In this document: one piece after another, positions 1-6,957 of the stretch | Layout: each line of letters begins with the position of its first letter | How positions within the stretch are numbered: the first letter of the stretch is position 1 | From: Actinomycetota bacterium | GTDB taxonomy: Bacteria; Actinomycetota; Actinomycetes; S36-B12; UBA5976 | Length of the DNA: 18,434 nt | NCBI GenBank assembly: GCA_017853815.1 | Contig: JAFMIT010000022.1 | Location: 1-18,434 of the forward strand | Direction: 5' to 3' | Notes under the pieces: generated by a model | The model's database searches: none | The model's input: only the letters and a program-made list of their open reading frames with translations | What the model was told of the DNA's origin: nothing | Made by a program: the position numbers and the translations under genes

Positions 1-846
1 GCGATTGCGGGAGGTTTGCTCGGTGCGCGTTGGGGTCAGTCAGCTATCCCTAGTGCGTGGGTAACGAAGATTCATGGATTCCCGAACTACACCGCTTCTG
101 ATTTGGTTCGGCTTGCAGTGTTAACAGTGCAGGGCGGACGCGATGATTCACAAGGATGGCCGTCGGCTCATCGTCTCTATCATCCAACAGATCGTGGTGC
201 CGGGACCTTCTGGTCGATCGAGCGTGAACCAAATCTTGTCCTCGGCGAGCAGTGCAGTCTGGGAGTCGATTCAGCGCCGTTCGATGCTGTGATTTCGCTC
301 TCGCGCATTGGCGTTGCCGAAAGCCCCGTTGGGCATCCACATCAGCTCACAGTCCGAGTCATGGACGCTGTAGAACCAGAAAAGAATATTCATCTCGATT
401 TTCAGTACTTCGATGTATCGATGCAGTTGCGTCAGTGGCTCGATGAAGATCGTACGGTGTTTCTGCATTGTGTTCACACCCATAACCGCACACCCAATTT
501 TCTTGCTGCATTCTTGATGTACTGCCATGGACTCTCTCAACAGCAGGCAATCGACGAAGTAATGCGGGCGCTGCCGATGGCTCAACCCCACGACTACCTC
601 AGAGAACGGCTTGAGTGGATTACACCTCGCCGACTGACTTCAGCAAGTGGCGTGTACGCCGATTTCACGTTGTTGGCTGACGATCAATTGCGGCCAACCG
701 TGGTCTTTGCAGAAGCGTTTGGTCGCATTGTGCAGCGGACGAATGGAGTGTGGATTCAAGTGCCTTCGATGCCTGAGGGACTCATCAAAGTTCCTCTAAG
801 TGCAATCGCTGCGGTAGATGAGTTCGGCTTTTCGGCACGAATCTAA
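1..846 (+). CDS. ADP-ribosylglycohydrolase / dual-specificity phosphatase fusion (5'-truncated)
   Basis: The reading frame is open from base 1, so the gene begins outside the window; 281 residues are visible. Residues 1-26 (AIAGGLLGARWGQSAIPSAW) match the C-terminal helix region that follows the last metal-binding GDTDT motif in ADP-ribosylglycohydrolases (DraG/ARH family), which remove ADP-ribose from modified targets. From about residue 45 the protein changes to a tyrosine/dual-specificity phosphatase fold. Its signature HCVHTHNRT carries the nucleophile Cys157 and the phosphate-binding Arg163 (C-x5-R), and an acidic region precedes it. About 75 further residues after roughly 205 match nothing I recognise. 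No signal peptide can be judged and no membrane segment is visible. It ends 9 bp from the convergent SGNH gene with no obvious hairpin between them. The domain identities are fairly secure; the substrate, protein or small nucleotide/cyclic phosphate, is unknown. Confidence 0.75.
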   Translation, partial: AIAGGLLGARWGQSAIPSAWVTKIHGFPNYTASDLVRLAVLTVQGGRDDSQGWPSAHRLYHPTDRGAGTFWSIEREPNLVLGEQCSLGVDSAPFDAVISLSRIGVAESPVGHPHQLTVRVMDAVEPEKNIHLDFQYFDVSMQLRQWLDEDRTVFLHCVHTHNRTPNFLAAFLMYCHGLSQQQAIDEVMRALPMAQPHDYLRERLEWITPRRLTSASGVYADFTLLADDQLRPTVVFAEAFGRIVQRTNGVWIQVPSMPEGLIKVPLSAIAAVDEFGFSARI

Positions 847-855
847 ATTGCAGCG

Positions 856-1443
856 TCAGAGCACGGAATTTAGCCAGAGCATGGCCATCTCGTGGTGACC
901 GAAAACGCTTGGATGAATACCGTCGTCAGCGATTTCGACCATTGGTACTGATTTTGTTAGAGCATTGAGGTGCCGGTCGAACGGAACCAGCTTTGCGTTG
1001 TACTCAGCCGCGAGTCGGTGAACTACGTCAATCTTTGGATCGAGATCTTCTCGCCAGCCGACCATCTCGGGTTGGACATGCAACAGAAACGGCTCACAAA
1101 GAACTAATTCGACGTCACCCATCTCGAGCGTCCAATCCAGAACCTCGCGATAGTTTCGTTCAAAATCCTCGACAGACGTCGGATCGTTGTCGTCGTAACG
1201 TCGCCAGGTGTCGTTGATGCCGATGGCGATGGAGACACGAGTCGGCACATGAGCAAGGACATCGTCGTGCCATCGGGCCTTGAGATCGACGAGCCGATGA
1301 CCGCTGGTACCAACATTGATCACTGAGCCCTCGAGCTGACCGCTATCGACGATGTCACGCACATACCCGTCACCGTAAGGCGGCTCATTGAGTCTGCCGC
1401 AGTCAGTGACGCTATCGCCAATAAACACTGTGGTTGCTGTCAT
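856..1443 (-). CDS. SGNH/GDSL-family hydrolase (probable esterase/deacetylase)
   Basis: This 195-residue protein carries all SGNH blocks. GDS at residues 9-11 gives the nucleophile Ser11, in a GDSVTDCGR context typical of the carbohydrate-esterase/lysophospholipase-L1-like group. The NVGTSG region near 43-48 supplies the block II Gly. GIND at 75-78 contains the oxyanion Asn77, and Asp174-x-x-His177 completes the catalytic pair. There is no signal peptide, so it should be cytoplasmic. Its ATG overlaps the stop of the upstream lipoprotein gene by 4 bp (ATGA at 1440-1443), so the two are translationally coupled. Family members hydrolyse acetyl or acyl esters. Beside a sugar importer, a role in removing O-acetyl groups from imported saccharides is plausible, but this is inferred from context only. 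Confidence 0.8.
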   Translation of the reverse strand: MTATTVFIGDSVTDCGRLNEPPYGDGYVRDIVDSGQLEGSVINVGTSGHRLVDLKARWHDDVLAHVPTRVSIAIGINDTWRRYDDNDPTSVEDFERNYREVLDWTLEMGDVELVLCEPFLLHVQPEMVGWREDLDPKIDVVHRLAAEYNAKLVPFDRHLNALTKSVPMVEIADDGIHPSVFGHHEMAMLWLNSVL

Positions 1444-2450
1444 GAGTTCACCTTAGCGTTGGCCGACCAGGTAGGCCCGAGTTCTTGAACATTGCTGTTT
1501 GCGTCCGGGTTAATGTCATCAATGGTGTACGACTTCTTGGTGAGTTGATCTGCCACAGCGAGGTTGTAGCCGCCTTTGTAAATGAACGGACATCCGGTCA
1601 CGTAGAAAATAAAGCGCGATCCATCCTCATACGGGAACGGATCTGAGTTGTCGCACGTCTCGTCTGCATAAAAGAGCGGCGTGGCTTTTCGACCGTCGTA
1701 ATAACCCCACATCGTGCGGTCATGGTGCGACGTTTGGACCTCCGTGAACAGAAACTTCTCTGCGTCGACACCGACGGCGTAATACGCCTTTGTATCGCTG
1801 GCTTGCCAGAGAACTTTCTCATCACCATTGTTCGATCTCAGCCACACGGAACCTTCGCGATCGAAAATGATCCCGGACCCATCGGCGGTGAAGTAAGGGA
1901 TTGAAGACTCAGCGGCACCGATGGTCAGTAGCTGCTTGTCCGAGCCGTCGCTGTTCATGGTGGCGAGCACACCGTCGTTCTTATAGGCAATACGGAGTCC
2001 GTCGGGGGAGAACTTGGGATCCTCATCCCGCATGCCGTTTGGTCCAGTGAGGTTCTCGGGCTCCGCCCAAGATGTTCCGTCCCAATGCGACACGAAGACA
2101 TCCCACTCTGGTTCGTTGAGACCGGCGGGCGAGCCCATAAAGACCATGGCGTCACCCGCGGGATTGAGGTGCACATTCATGGGCGAGATCATGGATGTCC
2201 AGCCCTGGTTGATCTGTTTGAGGTTGCCGGAGGTGAGATCTAGGCCGTAGAGCTTGGAGTCCCACGCGGAGTAGTCGCTGTAACTGTGAAAGAAGAGGAC
2301 TCCTTTGAGCCCGAGCTGGTCGGCGGAAGCGACGGCAGGCGAGCTGGATTCGGTTTTAGTAGGCGATGGCGACCCCGAGGAGCAGGCGCTGAGGGCTAGA
2401 CAGGTCAGGCTGACCAGGGCTACTGTCCAAAATCTTGTCCGACGAGCCAC
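1440..2450 (-). CDS. Secreted lipoprotein with PD40/TolB-like beta-propeller repeats
   Basis: I place the start at GTG 2450, giving 336 residues. A good Shine-Dalgarno (GAAAGGA, 2456-2462) sits 5 nt upstream, and the resulting N terminus MARRTRFW is an ideal n-region. An in-frame TTG at 2477 would add nine residues but overlaps the opposing promoter's -35. A hydrophobic stretch leads to the lipobox LSAC with lipid-accepting Cys23, followed by a Ser/Thr/Pro-rich linker, so the protein is exported and anchored outside the membrane. The body contains PD40-type segments such as EDPKFSPDGLRIAY and YFTADGSGIIFDREG, typical of TolB-like propellers. No enzymatic residues are recognisable; it may bind glycans or wall components. 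It is transcribed divergently from the sugar-binding protein and could share its operator. Confidence 0.75.
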   Translation of the reverse strand: MARRTRFWTVALVSLTCLALSACSSGSPSPTKTESSSPAVASADQLGLKGVLFFHSYSDYSAWDSKLYGLDLTSGNLKQINQGWTSMISPMNVHLNPAGDAMVFMGSPAGLNEPEWDVFVSHWDGTSWAEPENLTGPNGMRDEDPKFSPDGLRIAYKNDGVLATMNSDGSDKQLLTIGAAESSIPYFTADGSGIIFDREGSVWLRSNNGDEKVLWQASDTKAYYAVGVDAEKFLFTEVQTSHHDRTMWGYYDGRKATPLFYADETCDNSDPFPYEDGSRFIFYVTGCPFIYKGGYNLAVADQLTKKSYTIDDINPDANSNVQELGPTWSANAKVNS

Positions 2451-2470
2451 AAGAATCCTTTCGGAAACGC

Positions 2471-2529
2471 TTGACAACCTGTTTGCGTAGTGTAAGTTAC
2501 CTTAACACAACACAGTAGGTTTACTAACA
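2471..2529 (+). promoter_or_regulatory. Promoter with embedded operator for the ABC importer operon
   Basis: TTGACA (2471-2476) and TAAGTT (2493-2498) form a sigma-70-type promoter with a 16-bp spacer, facing the substrate-binding protein gene. The -10 lies inside an imperfect palindrome, TAAG-TTAC-CTTA (2493-2504), starting from TGTAA at 2491. A second small palindrome, TTA-C-TAA (2521-2527), lies downstream within the shared string TTACTAACA. The same parts recur at the same spacing upstream of the ROK repressor (8768-8826). They are therefore probably binding sites of that repressor, which would block open-complex formation. On the minus strand TACACT (2489-2494) could serve as the -10 for the divergent lipoprotein gene, although no good -35 is visible for it. 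Confidence 0.65.
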
Positions 2530-2577
2530 ACTAAAGCCAGCGCCGCGGTTGACCTACCCAAGCAAGAAGGAAAAACT

Positions 2578-3957
2578 ATGAGGAAGAACCGGCTCATCGC
2601 TACAGCAGTAGCGTCAGCCTTGCTCGCTAGCGGCCTCATCGGGGCTACGTCAGCGGCGCAGGCAGCAGAGCGAAAGATCGTGGTCTGGGTGCCTTTCGGT
2701 GGCGGAAACCTCGCCATGTGGCAGGCATCTGTCGATCGCATTGAAGCAAAAAACCCAGGCTTGACCGTTGAATTGGTCGGCGAAATTGATATGGCGAAGT
2801 CGCTTGCAGCGATCAACGCAGGCAATGGCCCAGACATCTCAGTTGCAAACGGTGCCGGCAACGTCGGCTGGTTCTGTGGCACGGGTGCTTGGCAGAACAT
2901 CAATGACTTGGTGTCTGGCAAGAAGTACAACATGCCACTCAACATGGCCAAGACCTTTACCCCAGGCTCAATCCGCACGACCCTTTCGGGCAATGTGCGT
3001 TGTGCTCTGCCTTTCAGCTCTGAAATCTTTGGTTTCTACTACAACAAGGACCTTTTGAAGGCCAAGGGCATTGCAGTCCCTAAGACGACCACGCAGTTGA
3101 TTGCAGCGTCGAAGAAGCTCACCACTTTTGAAGCTAACGGCGACATCAAGACCGCCGGTTACATCCCATGGGCAAGCTTCATGGACAACGACATGGCTTC
3201 TCTCTTCTTGGGCCACATGTTTGGCGCTCGCTGGTTCAACGCTAAGGGCCAGTCTTCATTCGCTGCCGACCCAGCTTGGGCCAAGGCATTTGCATGGCAG
3301 CGCGAATTCATTCGCACCGTCTACGGCAATGGCTCTTTCTCAGCAGGTAGCCGCAAGATTCAGAAGTTCATCGCTGGTTCGGGCGACTTCTGGGGCGGCA
3401 ACAACGACTTCATCAAGGGTCGCGTTGCGATGCTCGCTCACGCTGACTGGATGTCAATGATGTGGTGCGATCCAGAAGGCTGGAATCTCAACCCTTGCAC
3501 TACTCCTGCAGTCAACTTCGGCACGGCTCCACTGCCAGTGGCACCAAACCTCCTGAAGACTCACTACGGCTCAGGCGTGATGGGCAACAACACCTTCGGT
3601 ATCTCCCGCGGCACCACGAATCTCAAGGATGCATGGATCGTCTTGAAGGGCATTGCGACCGACAAGACCCTCGCACTCGCGTGGGCCAACGCAAACGGTG
3701 ACCCATCATCACTGCTTGCAGCACGTACGAAGACTGGAACGAATCTTTCTTACCCATCGTTCTACCAGACCTTCTACGACATCTCTAACCACAAGCTTTC
3801 CGGCTACCACCCATTGCTTAACACCAGTGAGCACCTTGAAGAAACTGGTCTCCAGCAATTGATGGCTGCATGGCAGGCCAACACTGTCGGCGATATTCGT
3901 AACCCACTTCGCGACCTCGCGAAGCGTGTAAATCAGATCATCGCGCGCAACAAGTAA
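2578..3957 (+). CDS. ABC transporter extracellular sugar-binding protein (family 1)
   Basis: A 459-residue protein, ATG start with GAAGGA (2566-2571) 6 nt upstream. Residues 1-29 form a classical Sec signal peptide: MRKNR, a hydrophobic core, and a likely cleavage after AQA. There is no lipobox cysteine, which is unusual for a Gram-positive binding protein. The mature part begins KIVVWVPFGGG and continues with the family-1 (UgpB/MalE-like) layout, including a GNGPDISVANGAG segment. Four cysteines (100, 142, 297, 307) could form disulfides outside the cell. The gene heads an operon with two permeases. Its lysine codons are 26 AAG to 1 AAA, suggesting high expression. The ligand cannot be read from sequence; the neighbouring NagA, GH84 and kinases suggest GlcNAc, chitobiose or a related amino-sugar oligomer. 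Confidence 0.9.
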   Translation: MRKNRLIATAVASALLASGLIGATSAAQAAERKIVVWVPFGGGNLAMWQASVDRIEAKNPGLTVELVGEIDMAKSLAAINAGNGPDISVANGAGNVGWFCGTGAWQNINDLVSGKKYNMPLNMAKTFTPGSIRTTLSGNVRCALPFSSEIFGFYYNKDLLKAKGIAVPKTTTQLIAASKKLTTFEANGDIKTAGYIPWASFMDNDMASLFLGHMFGARWFNAKGQSSFAADPAWAKAFAWQREFIRTVYGNGSFSAGSRKIQKFIAGSGDFWGGNNDFIKGRVAMLAHADWMSMMWCDPEGWNLNPCTTPAVNFGTAPLPVAPNLLKTHYGSGVMGNNTFGISRGTTNLKDAWIVLKGIATDKTLALAWANANGDPSSLLAARTKTGTNLSYPSFYQTFYDISNHKLSGYHPLLNTSEHLEETGLQQLMAAWQANTVGDIRNPLRDLAKRVNQIIARNK

Positions 3958-3962
3958 TACGC

Positions 3963-4928
3963 ATGACAGTTCCTTCAGGAATCGCACTCGGCCCCTCGCG
4001 TAAGCGGGGGGCCGGTGCTCCGAAGCAGGCAAAATTAAAGACGCCCTGGCTCTTTATTTTCTTCTGCATGTCACCGTGGCTGTTCGGTTTTCTTGGCTTC
4101 ACCGTCTATCCGATGGGTGCGAGCTTCTATCAGTCATTTACTAAATTCAATTTGATTGAGTCTCCTGAATGGATTGGGCTCGACAACTACAAGCGGATGT
4201 TCTTTGAAGACCCCGATTTCTGGCAGGCGCTTCAGAACACCGTATGGATTTCAGCGGTCAGCATTCCGCTGCGCATTGGCTTCGCAATCTTTAGCGCTTG
4301 GCTTTTGACTAAGCCTCGTCATGGTCGCAGCATTTACCGCACTATTTACTTCATCCCTTCGATGGTTCCCACCGTTGCAGGCGCGATGGTCTTTACCATC
4401 ATTTTCAATCCAGCTTTCGGCACCATCAACATGCTGCTCGAGAAGATCGGTATTCAAGAGCCGCCTTATTGGTTCCAGGATCCTGCATGGTCGAAGTGGG
4501 GCTTGATCATTCTCGGCCTCTGGGGCATCGGCGACACCATGATCATCTTCTTGGCAGGTCTGCTCGATATCCCTCGCAGTTTGTATGAAGCCGCGAGTCT
4601 CGAAGGCGCCAACGGATGGCAGCAGTTTCGTTATGTCACGTTGCCTTTGATGACACCGGTGATCTTCTTCTCCGCGGTGACTGGCGTGATTGGCAGTTTC
4701 CAGTACTTCACCCAGGCGTACGTCGCAGCCGGACAGGTCAACGACTATTCGCACTCGATGTATTTCTACGCCTCGCATGTGTACTACGCCGCATTCCGGG
4801 CGTATGAAATGGGCTATGCCTCAGCGCTCGCATGGGTGCTGCTCGCAATCACGTTGTTCTGCACGTTGATCATCCTGCGCACTCAGAAGCGTTGGGTTCA
4901 CTACCCGAATGGATCGTTGTTCAAATGA
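3963..4928 (+). CDS. ABC sugar transporter permease, MalF/UgpA type
   Basis: A 321-residue integral membrane protein with about six hydrophobic segments. The first (WLFIFFCMSPWLFGFLGF) follows a basic N-terminal tail. The cytoplasmic EAA loop, which docks the ATPase, is clear at about residues 208-228: YEAASLEGANGWQQFRYVTL. Segments such as GLDNYKRMF near the N terminus are characteristic of the MalF/UgpA half of sugar importers. The ATG lies 5 nt after the binding-protein stop with no convincing Shine-Dalgarno, so translation probably depends on reinitiation. It forms a heterodimer with the next gene product and delivers the sugar captured by the binding protein. No ATP-binding subunit lies in the window; a shared MsiK-like ATPase elsewhere is expected. 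Confidence 0.92.
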   Translation: MTVPSGIALGPSRKRGAGAPKQAKLKTPWLFIFFCMSPWLFGFLGFTVYPMGASFYQSFTKFNLIESPEWIGLDNYKRMFFEDPDFWQALQNTVWISAVSIPLRIGFAIFSAWLLTKPRHGRSIYRTIYFIPSMVPTVAGAMVFTIIFNPAFGTINMLLEKIGIQEPPYWFQDPAWSKWGLIILGLWGIGDTMIIFLAGLLDIPRSLYEAASLEGANGWQQFRYVTLPLMTPVIFFSAVTGVIGSFQYFTQAYVAAGQVNDYSHSMYFYASHVYYAAFRAYEMGYASALAWVLLAITLFCTLIILRTQKRWVHYPNGSLFK

Positions 4929-5815
4929 GTAGCACATATCTCGGCAGCCCCGAACAGCTTCGCGCGTCTCAGATTGCTAAACGCAATCGCAAGATCAAGG
5001 ACTTCTTGGGCCAAGTTGCAGCACATTCAGGTGCCATCACTCTTGGTCTGATGTTCATCTTCCCGTTGTACTTGGTTTTCGTTATTTCAGTGATGAGCTT
5101 TGATCAGGCTTCGAATCGTGAGCTTTGGCCAAATCCGTTCTTGTGGGATAACTATTCGCAAGTTTTCACTGCGGTCCCATTCTTGAAGTGGACCTGGAAC
5201 ACGTTCTTCATCTCCATGATGACGACCATCGGTACCGTGATTTCGAGTGTTCCTCCTGCCTATGCGCTATCGCACCTCCACTGGAAAGGCCGTCAGGCGA
5301 CTTTCATCTTGATTTTGTCGACGATGATGTTGCCCGGTCAGGTCACGATGATTCCGGTCTACATCATCTTCTCCAGGCTCCACTGGATTCCGTCGATGCT
5401 GCCTTTGATTGTGCCGTCATTCTTTGCCGGCGCTTTCTCAATCTTTTTACTCCGCCAATTCTTTGTGAGCATCCCAGAAGAACTCACAGATGCAGCGCGC
5501 ATCGATGGCTGCTCCGAGTTTCAACTTCTGCTCAAGATCATTGTGCCACTCGCCAAACCAGCTATTTCGGCTATTGGTTTGTTCGCATTCCTCGGTTCGT
5601 GGAACGACTTCTTTGGACCTTTGCTGTACCTGGTTGAAAATCAAGATTTGTGGACACTCGGTATTGGTCTCAACGCATTCCGCGGGCTGCACCATGTCGA
5701 TACAAGTTTGATGATGACAGCGTCGGCTCTGTTCATGCTGCCAGTCATCATCATCTTCTTCTTTGCCCAGCGCGTGTTCATCGAAGGTGTCACGTTGACT
5801 GGTGTGAAGGGCTAA
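4925..5815 (+). CDS. ABC sugar transporter permease, MalG/UgpE type
   Basis: I chose ATG 4925, which overlaps the preceding stop as ATGA (4925-4928) and gives a 296-residue protein of normal family length. An earlier in-frame start at 4832 would lie deep inside the first permease gene. About six membrane segments are visible. The EAA loop is EELTDAARIDGCSEFQLLLK from residue 185, followed by KIIVPLAKPAI. The segment GSWNDFFGPLLYL near residue 220 is the conserved MalG-type WN.F region. It is the second half of the importer channel. It is the last gene of the operon: a strong terminator starts 20 bp after its stop. Confidence 0.92.
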   Translation: MSSTYLGSPEQLRASQIAKRNRKIKDFLGQVAAHSGAITLGLMFIFPLYLVFVISVMSFDQASNRELWPNPFLWDNYSQVFTAVPFLKWTWNTFFISMMTTIGTVISSVPPAYALSHLHWKGRQATFILILSTMMLPGQVTMIPVYIIFSRLHWIPSMLPLIVPSFFAGAFSIFLLRQFFVSIPEELTDAARIDGCSEFQLLLKIIVPLAKPAISAIGLFAFLGSWNDFFGPLLYLVENQDLWTLGIGLNAFRGLHHVDTSLMMTASALFMLPVIIIFFFAQRVFIEGVTLTGVKG

Positions 5816-5835
5816 TCCTCCAAGCCGATGTTGGG

Positions 5836-5871
5836 CTGCCGATCTGCTTAGCGGATCGGCAGTCCTTTTTT
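5836..5871 (+). terminator. Rho-independent terminator of the ABC importer operon
   Basis: A 12-bp stem (5836-5847 pairing with 5851-5862, one G-U wobble) closes a three-base TTA loop and is followed by TCC and six T residues (5866-5871). The orientation serves plus-strand transcription. The right arm and T-run are also coding sequence: they form the last codons of the opposing nagA gene, whose stop codon is the loop itself (5848-5850). On the minus strand no T-run follows the stem, so it should not terminate nagA efficiently. Confidence 0.9.
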
Positions 5872-6957
5872 GATGACTTCGCGCAATCCGTCATTCCACA
5901 CAACGAAATCAGCCTGTTTGCCGACTTCGATAGTCCCGACATGATGAAGCCCAAGAACTCGGGCAGGTTCGGTGGCGGTGGCGTGCGCGGCTGCTGTGAG
6001 GCTGAGTCCCATCACTGTGTGCAGGTAGGCGAATGCCCGATCCATAGTGAGCGTGCTACCTGCGAGAGTGTTAGTTCCAGTGAGTCGAGCTGCTCCATCA
6101 GCGCACGTCACGTCGAGACCGCCGAGGCGATAGTCGCCGTCTGGCATTCCGGCTGCGGAGATTGCGTCAGTCACAGCGACCAACCGGTGCTGTTTGGTAG
6201 TCGCAGCGAGCTGCATTGCCATTTGGGCCACGTGAATTCCATCAGGAATGACTTCAGTTGAGAGCAGTGGATCGATGAGTGCCACATCTGCAAGTCCGTT
6301 GTCGCGGTGATGAACCGTGCGCATCGCATTAAAAAGGTGCGTCACTGCAGTGGCTCCGGCCTGGCGACCCGCGACTGCCTCGGCGGCGGTGGCATCCGAG
6401 TGCCCTAAGGCAACAACGACGCCGGCCGCAGTCAGGCGTTCAATTGCTTCGAGTGCACCTGGTAGTTCCGGGGCGATGGTGATGTAGCGCAACGAGGAGC
6501 CTGCGAACTCAAGAAGTTGTGAGACGGCCTCTGGACTTGGGTCAACCAGCACTGCTGGATTCTGCGCACCGCATTTGATGTGCGAAAGAAACGGTCCCTC
6601 GAGATGTACACCAGCGATGACATCGTCGGTCACCAGTCGAGTGAGGGCTGACAACAATCGCAGCTGATCATGGATAGGTGCACTGACGAGACTCGCGAGA
6701 ATAGACGTGGTTCCGTGTTGAAGATGAAACTCCGCCGCTGCTGCCGCGCCAGCGGGATCATCAAAGGAGTGGCCACCTCCGCCGTGGCAATGGATATCCA
6801 CGAAGCCAGGAAGCATCGTGCCGTCCAAGTGCGTTGTTGCCGACGTTGGTGTTCCTTCGCCAATCGCGGTGATGGTGCCGTTGTCTACCGAGACCCACCC
6901 TTGCGAAATCTCACCGCCCGGTGTCACGATCTTGTTTGCAGTAAAAGTGCGACTCAT
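5848..6957 (-). CDS. nagA: N-acetylglucosamine-6-phosphate deacetylase
   Basis: A 369-residue amidohydrolase that converts GlcNAc-6-phosphate to glucosamine-6-phosphate plus acetate in the cytoplasm. The metal and catalytic residues are visible in order: DIHCHG (His56, His58), HLEGPF (Glu120), LGHSDAT (His186), THLFNAM (His207), DGIH (His242) and TDAIS (catalytic Asp264). The C-terminal ATEPARVLGLHHVGTIEVGKQADFVVW is the usual NagA ending. Where many NagA proteins have G-A/T-H-N/D-P after the LEGPF motif, this one has CGAQNP (Cys129, Gln132). Its ATG overlaps the stop of the upstream ROK kinase gene by 4 bp (6954-6957), so the two are coupled. Its stop codon lies in the loop of the opposing terminator. 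Confidence 0.93.
   Translation of the reverse strand: MSRTFTANKIVTPGGEISQGWVSVDNGTITAIGEGTPTSATTHLDGTMLPGFVDIHCHGGGGHSFDDPAGAAAAAEFHLQHGTTSILASLVSAPIHDQLRLLSALTRLVTDDVIAGVHLEGPFLSHIKCGAQNPAVLVDPSPEAVSQLLEFAGSSLRYITIAPELPGALEAIERLTAAGVVVALGHSDATAAEAVAGRQAGATAVTHLFNAMRTVHHRDNGLADVALIDPLLSTEVIPDGIHVAQMAMQLAATTKQHRLVAVTDAISAAGMPDGDYRLGGLDVTCADGAARLTGTNTLAGSTLTMDRAFAYLHTVMGLSLTAAAHATATEPARVLGLHHVGTIEVGKQADFVVWNDGLREVIKKGLPIR

Noticed and set aside
847..855. Possible terminator between the convergent fusion gene and SGNH gene
   Set aside because: The gap is only 9 bp and I see no stem followed by a T-run on either strand at this junction.
2502..2993. A minus-strand open frame (163 codons) covering the importer control region and the binding-protein start
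   Set aside because: It runs across the promoter-operator and signal-peptide coding region, has no known motif and would conflict with the divergent lipoprotein promoter.
4251..4778. A minus-strand open frame (175 codons) opposite the first permease
   Set aside because: It is antisense to an obvious MalF-type membrane protein; the product is highly charged and matches nothing.
5650..6261. A plus-strand open frame (203 codons) spanning the end of the permease gene, the terminator and part of nagA
   Set aside because: It crosses a strong terminator and two well-supported genes in other frames; the product is Cys/Ser/His-rich without any motif.
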